Assembly (NCBI GenBank): GCA_963976815.1
Contig: CAXBLU010000004.1
Span: 186,001-250,000, forward strand
DNA: 64,000 nucleotides
Source: JAHRVQ01 sp963976815
Lineage (GTDB): Bacteria; Pseudomonadota; Gammaproteobacteria; Pseudomonadales; Azotimanducaceae
Direction: 5' to 3'
Shown here: positions 24,744 through 31,132 of the stretch, in pieces
Layout of the letters: every line of letters starts with the position of its first letter
Position numbering within the stretch: position 1 is the stretch's first letter
Program-made: the position numbers and the translations under genes
Notes under the pieces: model-generated
Told to the model about the DNA's origin: nothing
The model's database searches: none
Seen by the model: only the letters and a program-made list of their open reading frames with translations

Positions 24744-25872
24744 ATTTTCTAGAGTTTACCTGACACTACTGACCCTGGGCGCCTCCTGCACGATCAGCGC
24801 TAAGGTATTGCCGGAAGACCGAAGCGATCTGCTTTATCACGGCTACGAGGGGGGCGGCGTCACCATTCAAGGGCCGTCAGTCCTAATCCGTAAGGCTTAC
24901 AAAGACAAGGTATCGGTCTGGGGCAACTATTACGTTGATATGATCTCCGGTGCATCTATTGACGTGGAAGCTACCGCATCCAAATACTCAGAAACCCGGG
25001 AAGAGTTTAGCGTTGGCGCGGACTATCTGTACGACAAGACCATCATCGGGGTGGGCTACACACAGAGTGAAGAAGATGACTATTCAGCATCAACCATTCG
25101 GTTAGGTATCAGTCAGGATTTTTTTGGAGACCTCACAACCCTTTCTATGGGCTATGCCTACGGCGATGACATTGTCCGGCGCAATGGAGATGATGTCTTT
25201 GAAGATGAGGCGCAACATCAGTCCTTCCGACTGGAAATTTCCCAGATTCTAACCACACGTTTTATTATGAATCTTGGCATTGAGGCCGTGACCGACGAGG
25301 GCTATCTTAATAACCCGTATCGTTCTGTACGATTTAGAGATGCCAGTTCCGCCAACGGCTATAGCTACCAGGCAGAAAATTACCCCCGTACTCGCAATAG
25401 TGATGCGGTAGCGGTACGGGGTATGTATTACCTCCCCTATCGCGCGGCACTACGCGGCGAGTACCGGTATTACACTGACTCCTGGGGCATTGATGCCCAC
25501 AATGGGGAAGTCTCCTACACCCATCCCATAGGTGATCACTGGGAGTTTGATGCAAATCTTCGTTACTACGATCAAACCCAGGCGGATTTTTATGCGGATG
25601 TGTTTGCTTTCCAGGATGCTCAAAACTTTTTAGCCCGGGACAAAGAACTCGCTGCCTTTAATAGCACCAGTATTGGCGCAGGCGCGAGCTACAGTTTTGG
25701 CCATGAAGGTTTCTGGGTTTTCAGCAAAGGCTCCGCAAACCTATATGTGGATTATGTGATGTTCGACTATCAAAACTTTTCGGACGTCACCGCCGGCGCA
25801 GCTCTCGGGGACGAACCTCTCTATCAGTTTGATGCAGTTGTGGTGCGAGCCTATCTGTCTTTGTGGTTCTAA
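24730..25872 (+). CDS. DUF3570 outer-membrane protein
   Basis: Exported beta-barrel protein of about 380 residues. I choose the GTG at 24730 because GGAGG lies 5 bp upstream and the signal peptide MVATKFSRVYLTLLTLGASCTISA follows at once; GTG codons at 24694 and 24724 are alternatives. DUF3570 features: LLYHGYEGGGVTIQGPSVLIRK, VWGNYYVDMISGASIDVEATASKYSETREEF, and a C-terminal VRAYLSLWF. Family members pair with DUF4266 lipoproteins. It overlaps that gene by 14 bp and closes the operon. Confidence 0.85.
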   Translation: MVATKFSRVYLTLLTLGASCTISAKVLPEDRSDLLYHGYEGGGVTIQGPSVLIRKAYKDKVSVWGNYYVDMISGASIDVEATASKYSETREEFSVGADYLYDKTIIGVGYTQSEEDDYSASTIRLGISQDFFGDLTTLSMGYAYGDDIVRRNGDDVFEDEAQHQSFRLEISQILTTRFIMNLGIEAVTDEGYLNNPYRSVRFRDASSANGYSYQAENYPRTRNSDAVAVRGMYYLPYRAALRGEYRYYTDSWGIDAHNGEVSYTHPIGDHWEFDANLRYYDQTQADFYADVFAFQDAQNFLARDKELAAFNSTSIGAGASYSFGHEGFWVFSKGSANLYVDYVMFDYQNFSDVTAGAALGDEPLYQFDAVVVRAYLSLWF

Positions 25873-25919
25873 AGTTGTGCGGGTACTCACTACTCACTTA
25901 TAGGCTGGAATCCTAGATT

Positions 25920-26555
25920 CTAGGGTGCCCAATAAACTTCAACCGGGACCCGTGATTGATTAACCAAATGCGAGACCGGCAATCCGTCAGCCGCTTCTAG
26001 CACCTGCTTTTTCTTGTCTCCAAATACCAACAATAAAATTGCTCTCGACCGCAGGAGCAACGACAAATTGGCGGTGCACCTGGGCACGGGACTCGCACTT
26101 GTGATCACGTCTTTGCACGCCGGCGCAGCATCAATATCCACAAGGGAATCCAGTTCAGTAAGGTCAGGAAAGATCGAAGCGAAATGACCATCCTCCCCCA
26201 TGCCAACCAGGGTCACCGGTAAGGCAGAAGCTATGAGTGACACATTTAGATTCGACAACTGACAAAATGTTGAGCTCTTTGCAGCGCCAGTGAATAGGGT
26301 CGCTCGAACCATCCGCTCGTTGCTGGCTTCATCAGTGACCGGCACCAGCCTTTCATCCGTCAATGTCACATCAACCCTGGACCAATCCAGAGGATAAGCG
26401 GACAGCTCGATTAGACATTGCTGCGGAGAACTACCGCCACTTGCCATCAGCATCGCTCGAGGTTGAGCAGCAAGCTGTGCTTCCAGGTGCTCGAATAAGT
26501 ACTTTGCAACGGCGTGGGAAGCTGTTTCACGATGGGTAAATTCAGTCATGATCAT
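25920..26555 (-). CDS. pgl: 6-phosphogluconolactonase
   Basis: Cytosolic hydrolase of 211 residues (or 209 from the second ATG), which opens 6-phosphogluconolactone in the oxidative pentose phosphate or Entner-Doudoroff route. Motifs: MLMASGGSSPQQCLIEL, VDVTLTDERLVPVTDEASNERMVRATL, and VTLVGMGEDGHFASIFPD. These are the standard NagB/Pgl blocks. It is convergent with DUF3570 (47 bp apart) and divergent from the HAD phosphatase. No zwf or edd gene is nearby in the window. Confidence 0.93.
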   Translation of the reverse strand: MIMTEFTHRETASHAVAKYLFEHLEAQLAAQPRAMLMASGGSSPQQCLIELSAYPLDWSRVDVTLTDERLVPVTDEASNERMVRATLFTGAAKSSTFCQLSNLNVSLIASALPVTLVGMGEDGHFASIFPDLTELDSLVDIDAAPACKDVITSASPVPRCTANLSLLLRSRAILLLVFGDKKKQVLEAADGLPVSHLVNQSRVPVEVYWAP

Positions 26556-26653
26556 CTAAAGCTGTTCCATTTACGGTATTCACCCATTGTGTACAAATCA
26601 CTAGCAAACCCAGAAAATGTATTGCTTAATTTGTTTCACGTTGGATAGAAGTT

Positions 26654-27286
26654 GTGGGTAAAAAATTTATTGTATTCGATTTGGATGGGACAATCAGCGA
26701 TCCGAAAGACGGGATTGTTCGCTCCATCAATTTTGCTCTCAATACACTCGGCTATGAACCCAGAAGTGAGGACAAACTCACAAAGTACATCGGCCCTCCC
26801 CTGGACAAGACCTTCGAAGAACTGGTCGCTAGCACAGATCAAGAACTCATCCGATCTTTGGTCACTCGCTACCGTGAAAGGTATGCTCAGGTCGGCTTCT
26901 CGGAAAACACGTTATACCCCGGCATCAGAGAAAGCCTTGAAACAATCGCAAACCGGTATCCATTAGCGATTTGCACATCAAAGCGAGTTGATTTTGCCGA
27001 GAAAATTCTCGCGTTGTTTGATCTATCCCATTTATTTCAAGTCGTGAATGGCGCTGATATTGGTATCAGTAAATCCCAACAACTCGAACGCCTCTTGGCT
27101 GAAGGCACGATTGGCGCGGACTCAATTATGGTCGGTGATCGCAATGTGGACATGATTGGTGCGAGGGACAATAGGCTTTTGTCCGTTGGGGTGCTGTGGG
27201 GATACGGCGACCGTGACGAACTCAGCCACGAATCTCCAAACATAATTTTGCAACACCCTGATCAATTGCCGGAAGCTATCACCTAA
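26654..27286 (+). CDS. HAD-family phosphatase (phosphoglycolate phosphatase-like)
   Basis: Cytosolic phosphohydrolase of 210 residues with a GTG start. HAD motif I is FDLDGTISD, motif II is ICTSKR, and motif III/IV is IMVGDRNVDMIGA, with an alpha-helical cap between I and II. It groups with Gph/5'-nucleotidase-like HADs acting on small phosphates. Its TAA stop lies in the first unit of a 14-bp tandem array shared with the convergent AgmX-like gene. Confidence 0.88.
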   Translation: MGKKFIVFDLDGTISDPKDGIVRSINFALNTLGYEPRSEDKLTKYIGPPLDKTFEELVASTDQELIRSLVTRYRERYAQVGFSENTLYPGIRESLETIANRYPLAICTSKRVDFAEKILALFDLSHLFQVVNGADIGISKSQQLERLLAEGTIGADSIMVGDRNVDMIGARDNRLLSVGVLWGYGDRDELSHESPNIILQHPDQLPEAIT

Positions 27287-27324
27287 CTGGGCAAGACTAA
27301 CTGGATAAGACTAGCTGGGTAAAA
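27283..27324. repeat. 14-bp tandem array spanning two convergent stop codons
   Basis: Three tandem units: CTAACTGGGCAAGA, CTAACTGGATAAGA, CTAGCTGGGTAAAA. The first holds the TAA of the HAD gene; the last contains the TAG of the minus-strand AgmX-like gene and codes for its final Leu-Pro-Ser. The array therefore copies a gene end, stop codon included. Confidence 0.9.
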
Positions 27325-28267
27325 AATGCACGGGGTAAGAAATCTTAGTCACCGCAACATCTCGCTCGCCAAAATCAAATAGCTGTACCCGGCGCATCAC
27401 CCGGCTAAGAAGTTCTTCGTCCGTCAGGTCCGAGGTTAATACATCACAGGCAGAGACGGTGCCGTCGGGCTCTATGACAAGCTCCAGGACTACCTTGCCA
27501 AGTAAGGAAGGATCTTTGCGCAGGGCGCGATTGTAGATTGAAAAGATAGCACCCTTGTTAGCATCAAACACCCTGCGGACTTCTTCAATACTACGGACGC
27601 CATTCAAATCAGGTCGAATGAGGCGTACTGCGCCAGTCGCAGCAACTTCCTCTTCCGGCGCATCAACAATGGTACTTTCACGCCCGGCTAATGCGATTCC
27701 GCCGGTTTGATTGGATAAGGCTGCGGTATTCACACTGGCGCGTCTTGCGGTTGCGCTATTGCTTGTCAGGAGTGCGCGCTCAAGTCGAGCTGCTTCTCCT
27801 GAACCTCGAGTTAAGCTTGCGGTATCCTGGAGAGGTTGAGTATCCCCAGACTGACGCATTTCTTTAAGCTGATCCTGGAATGCCATTAAACCAGAGATCT
27901 TCGCTTTTTCTCGGGCTTGCTTAACCGTTTGCTTTTGCTCAGCAACAATCACTTGTTTAGCGGGTTCTATTTTTGGCTCGATTTTAGGCTCAAGCTTCGG
28001 CTTTGCTTCGATTGGCTTTGGCTTAGGTCTATCCAGTACCGTCGGTGTTGGGGGCTCCGGTGGCGGCAGAATGATTTCTGCAAACCTGGCTTTAGTTTCT
28101 TTTACCGTCGCAATGGGGTCCGCCAGGGGAATCAAGGAAACTGCCAGTGACAGTACTGACGCCACCGCAAGGGCGATGAGTGCTTGCCTCTGAAAACGAA
28201 GGTCCGCCTCGGACAGCATCCAGGGAACCGCCCTCGTTTCTACCCCCATATCAACTACAGCCATCAT
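27311..28267 (-). CDS. TonB-like protein with AgmX/PglI C-terminal domain
   Basis: Inner-membrane-anchored energy transducer of 318 residues, last gene of the 11-gene operon. One N-terminal membrane helix (about residues 28-47) follows a short cytoplasmic segment. A Pro/Lys-rich stretch comes next (PPPEPPTPTVLDRPKPKP, KPKLEPKIEPKIEPAKQ), then a helical region, and a C-terminal AgmX/PglI-like domain, VRRVFDANKGAIFSIYNRAL to GKVVLELVIEPDGTVSAC. AgmX-type proteins act in Myxococcus gliding motility; the domain behaves like TonB. Start ATG overlaps the exbD stop. It should couple ExbB/ExbD force to periplasmic TPR proteins. Confidence 0.85.
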   Translation of the reverse strand: MMAVVDMGVETRAVPWMLSEADLRFQRQALIALAVASVLSLAVSLIPLADPIATVKETKARFAEIILPPPEPPTPTVLDRPKPKPIEAKPKLEPKIEPKIEPAKQVIVAEQKQTVKQAREKAKISGLMAFQDQLKEMRQSGDTQPLQDTASLTRGSGEAARLERALLTSNSATARRASVNTAALSNQTGGIALAGRESTIVDAPEEEVAATGAVRLIRPDLNGVRSIEEVRRVFDANKGAIFSIYNRALRKDPSLLGKVVLELVIEPDGTVSACDVLTSDLTDEELLSRVMRRVQLFDFGERDVAVTKISYPVHFLPS

Positions 28268-28749
28268 GCTGCGCCCTCCTCACTCACCTGGTTGACGGCG
28301 AGTGCAATACGCGTAAAGTTTGCGGTTTGGCAGGACAGCATCACACGTTTGAGTAGTTCGTAGGGTAGCGCCTTGTCTCCCATGATGGTGACCTTCCCTG
28401 CAGAATATTTGGCCCCCGGTTCAGTTTTTGCCGCGTGTAAAACATGCACAAGAATATCAATTCGAGGATTATCGCTGGCCATAACCTCGCTAATAGAGGC
28501 TATCGCCTCACCCTGCACAATCAACTCATCGTGACTGACCTCAATGGACAACCGGTCTTCCGGTGAGTCCTCGGATATTGAGTCCGGCAGCTTGATGGCG
28601 GTGCTGGTCTCCAGTATCTCCACCTCATTGGCATTCACCATGAGGAAGAACACCAAAATCGTAAAAATATCCATGAGCGACACGAGGTTTAGGCTTGGCG
28701 GTTTATCTATGCCACGTCCGCGCCGCTGTTCCATTCTTCGCAAACTCAT
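28264..28749 (-). CDS. ExbD/TolR-family proton-channel subunit (second copy)
   Basis: Inner-membrane protein of 161 residues. After a basic cytoplasmic lead, SLNLVSLMDIFTILVFFLMVNA forms the single membrane helix with the conserved Asp of ExbD/TolR. The periplasmic domain follows. It overlaps the first exbD and the AgmX-like gene by ATGA-type junctions, so stoichiometric translation is likely. Works with ExbB to convert proton flow into motion. Confidence 0.9.
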   Translation of the reverse strand: MSLRRMEQRRGRGIDKPPSLNLVSLMDIFTILVFFLMVNANEVEILETSTAIKLPDSISEDSPEDRLSIEVSHDELIVQGEAIASISEVMASDNPRIDILVHVLHAAKTEPGAKYSAGKVTIMGDKALPYELLKRVMLSCQTANFTRIALAVNQVSEEGAA

Positions 28750-29273
28750 AATGCGCCTCCCATGGCGATCTGCGGAATGGCCACATCACCCAATGACATA
28801 TCCGGAAATAGCTCAGCTTGAATAAGCTCACCATTTTGCACAGTGGAATAGCCACGGACGCTATCCATCACAAATACCAGGGCTTGATAGTCCGTGGCTG
28901 GCTCCAACAGAATTACCGCGTCGCGCTTATTCGGCATCTGTTGCTTAATTGCCTGCATGGTGAGATTAAGTCCGGCATAGTCATGGGCACCGTCAATCAT
29001 CGCTAGTCGACGCACAAGCCCCCGGTTATCAGCAATCACAAGCTCCGTTGCAAAGACACTAATCTCTAGATGCTGTTGTTCCGAGGAAACTTCTGTCTGG
29101 GCTGAATCGCTCGGAAAGTCGAGCTCAATCACCGTGGTGTGCGTAAACACTAAAGAGAGCAGCAGAACCGGCACCAACACTATCATCAAGTTCATAAAGG
29201 GCGTGACGTTTAGCTCAGGGATATCCACATCCCTGAGTGCTCGTCGGCGTCCTGTTCGATTTGATCTACGCAT
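28746..29273 (-). CDS. ExbD/TolR-family proton-channel subunit (first copy)
   Basis: Inner-membrane protein of 175 residues, start ATG 29273 with GGAG upstream; an extension to 29315 would run into exbB. The Arg-rich N-terminus (RRSNRTGRRRALRDVD) leads to IPELNVTPFMNLMIVLVPVLLLSLVF. Where ExbD usually has an Asp in the helix this copy shows Asn (PFMNLMIVL), so it may not carry protons itself. Paired with the second ExbD, which keeps the Asp (SLMDIFTIL). Gap to exbB is 10 bp. Confidence 0.88.
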   Translation of the reverse strand: MRRSNRTGRRRALRDVDIPELNVTPFMNLMIVLVPVLLLSLVFTHTTVIELDFPSDSAQTEVSSEQQHLEISVFATELVIADNRGLVRRLAMIDGAHDYAGLNLTMQAIKQQMPNKRDAVILLEPATDYQALVFVMDSVRGYSTVQNGELIQAELFPDMSLGDVAIPQIAMGGAL

Positions 29274-29283
29274 CAGTATGCTC

Positions 29284-29928
29284 CTAGCCAGCCCTGGGCT
29301 TCTGGCCCTCGGCAAAGTTAAGGAATTTCACAATCGCAATATCCAGACTCTCAATGATCGATTTGGTTTTTCCCTGCAGGTACGCATGGACCAGCAATAG
29401 GGGAATTGCCGCCATCAAGCCAAAGGCAGTGGTATTCATCGCGATGGAAATACTCTCGGACAACAGGGTCGCCTTTTCCGCAGGGTCCGCATTGGCGACG
29501 GCAGTAAAAGCCGCAATCAAACCGATGATGGTACCGAGCAAACCAAGCAGCGTTGCAATATTGGCAAAGGTTGCAAGGTAGGGTGTTCGCTTCTCAATAG
29601 CGGGCAATGACTCGAGTAGACCTTCCTCCATGGCATATTCCACATCCTGGCGACGCCTGGTGGTTTCCATTCGAGCGAGCCCTTCTTTAAACACCAAGCC
29701 AACTGCAGAAGCTGGCTTTTGGGTTTGTTTAAGTAGCTCAGGAATACGGCCCTTGTTTAACAACGGGATCAACGCCAAATAATCCCGGCGATTGGCCCGC
29801 ATGACTTTACCAAGATAGAGGTAACGCTCTAACGCAATCACCAGACCTATGGTGAGGACCAAGGCAATCGGCACCATAAATGGACCACCGGATTGGAAAA
29901 AGCGAATCAAATTTGTCAGCATTTCCAT
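29284..29928 (-). CDS. MotA/TolQ/ExbB-family proton-channel subunit
   Basis: Inner-membrane protein of 214 residues with three membrane segments: VPIALVLTIGLVIALERYLY near the N-terminus, and the pair ATFANIATLLGLLGTIIGLIAAF and SIAMNTTAFGLMAAIPLLLVHAYL. LLGTIIG and AMNTTAFGL are the ExbB/TolQ channel signatures. Start ATG is 2 bp after the stop of the short secreted-protein gene. The engine of the ExbB-ExbD-ExbD-AgmX module. Confidence 0.93.
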   Translation of the reverse strand: MEMLTNLIRFFQSGGPFMVPIALVLTIGLVIALERYLYLGKVMRANRRDYLALIPLLNKGRIPELLKQTQKPASAVGLVFKEGLARMETTRRRQDVEYAMEEGLLESLPAIEKRTPYLATFANIATLLGLLGTIIGLIAAFTAVANADPAEKATLLSESISIAMNTTAFGLMAAIPLLLVHAYLQGKTKSIIESLDIAIVKFLNFAEGQKPRAG

Positions 29929-29930
29929 AG

Positions 29931-30347
29931 TTATTCTCCTTCAGTTGATTTGTGCAAACGGCTTGTTTGTGTGGATAGATTTGTGGATTGATGTGACGAT
30001 TGTTGTGTGAATTGTTGTGTGAATTGTTGTGCTGATTTTTCCACTGGGGCTGCGGCAGAATGTTCAGCTAATTGTTTGAGTTGTTCGCGGTAGGCGATTT
30101 CACGGCGATAGTCCGCGGGGTACACAGGGGTCATAACGTTGGTCTCCTCGTATTGCAAAGTCCGGATTGGCAATAACTCCGTTGTCATATCTCGCCAGGG
30201 CAGGATGTACAGTACCTTTGGTAATTCCTGATTCCCGGAAATCAGCGTTTCCTCTAGATAGATTGTGTCTTCTGCAGCTCTCGCCGGACTGGTCAGGATT
30301 AATATCCCGACACCCATAAGCCTGATCAAACAAATCAACAGCTTCAT
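29931..30347 (-). CDS. Short exported protein with Gln/Ser/Thr-rich tail
   Basis: Exported protein of 138 residues of unknown family. A signal peptide (LLICLIRLMGVGILILTSPARA) precedes a short folded part, EDTIYLEETLISGNQELPKVLYILPW to REIAYREQLKQL. The tail is low-complexity, with QQFTQQFTQQ from a 12-bp tandem repeat at 30001-30036. It overlaps the upstream TPR lipoprotein gene by 4 bp. Its place between the TPR genes and exbB suggests it bridges the two. Confidence 0.7.
   Translation of the reverse strand: MKLLICLIRLMGVGILILTSPARAAEDTIYLEETLISGNQELPKVLYILPWRDMTTELLPIRTLQYEETNVMTPVYPADYRREIAYREQLKQLAEHSAAAPVEKSAQQFTQQFTQQSSHQSTNLSTQTSRLHKSTEGE
30001..30036. repeat. In-frame 12-bp tandem repeat in the short exported protein
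   Basis: TGTTGTGTGAAT twice and TGTTGTGCTGAT once, in direct tandem, encode the QFTQ repeats of the tail. The period keeps the reading frame. Confidence 0.8.
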
Positions 30348-31132
30348 CGCTGCGCCTCGGCAATCTGGTTGAGGGATTCAAGTCGACGGGAGAGATCCGC
30401 GATCCAGCGCTGAACCTGTTGATCTGGCTCAGCAACTGCGGATTGATATCGTTCGTAGTAGGTCAACGCGCTATCAAAGGCACCGCGATACAATTCATGC
30501 AAAATACCGAGGTTCCGCAGCGCCGCTGCATTTTTTGGCTCATGGGATAGACAAGCCTGATAGGCCGCTTCAGCTTTGTCGAAGCGAAACGCTTCCCGGT
30601 GCAGCTGACCAAGTTTTAGCTGGGCGGGACAAGCGTTAGGATGGCCTTGCACAATATCCAATAGGATCACCTGAGCTTCATCCTTACGCTGGGTTTCGGC
30701 GTACAACAGTGCGAGATTGGTTCTCGCCGCCACTTGCCTCGGTTGACGCTTAATATCTTGTTTTAGCAGCTTCTCCGCGGCGGCAAATTTCTGATCTTTG
30801 ATTAAGAGCAATACCGGTGACTCGGGTTTTACCGGTAGGGGGTTTGCGGAATCCGCACTAACAGTACCTCGATCCACAGTACCTCGATCCACAGTACCTC
30901 GATCCAATATCGCGACCCTGGCCTGTTCAGAACTACCTTCTACAGATGCACCTGGATTCAGCGCGCTTGATTCCAGAGCGCTTGATTCCAAAGTGCCTGA
31001 TTCCAAAGTGTCTGATTCCAAAGTGCCCTGGGAGCCAATAAATGACGCCACACCGCCAATACTATTGCATCCAGCCAACAGCCATCCCGTTAGCAGCAAG
31101 AGCAACAGAGCCTTACTGTGCTGAATCAACAT
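30344..31132 (-). CDS. TPR lipoprotein with repeated N-terminal linker
   Basis: Lipoprotein of 262 residues. The start is ATG 31132, placed by a GGAGGTGG ribosome site and the signal peptide LLLLLLTGWLLAGC; it overlaps the preceding gene by 20 bp. After the lipid anchor comes a linker made of five-residue repeats (TLESD/TLESG/ALESS, then three DRGTV). TPR helices follow: AARTNLALLYAETQRKDEA, CPAQLKLGQLHREAFRFDKA, AALRNLGILHELYRGAFDSA. A likely scaffold of the ExbB-driven machine. Confidence 0.83.
   Translation of the reverse strand: MLIQHSKALLLLLLTGWLLAGCNSIGGVASFIGSQGTLESDTLESGTLESSALESSALNPGASVEGSSEQARVAILDRGTVDRGTVDRGTVSADSANPLPVKPESPVLLLIKDQKFAAAEKLLKQDIKRQPRQVAARTNLALLYAETQRKDEAQVILLDIVQGHPNACPAQLKLGQLHREAFRFDKAEAAYQACLSHEPKNAAALRNLGILHELYRGAFDSALTYYERYQSAVAEPDQQVQRWIADLSRRLESLNQIAEAQR
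30861..30905. repeat. In-frame 15-bp tandem repeat (three copies) in the TPR lipoprotein linker
   Basis: ACAGTACCTCGATCC three times without change; minus-strand reading gives DRGTV units. Complete identity of copies suggests recent expansion. Confidence 0.88.
30963..31022. repeat. In-frame 15-bp tandem repeat (four copies plus partial) in the TPR lipoprotein linker
   Basis: Units GCGCTTGATTCCAGA, GCGCTTGATTCCAAA, GTGCCTGATTCCAAA and GTGTCTGATTCCAAA encode ALESS/TLESG-type pentapeptides right after the lipidation region. Confidence 0.85.
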
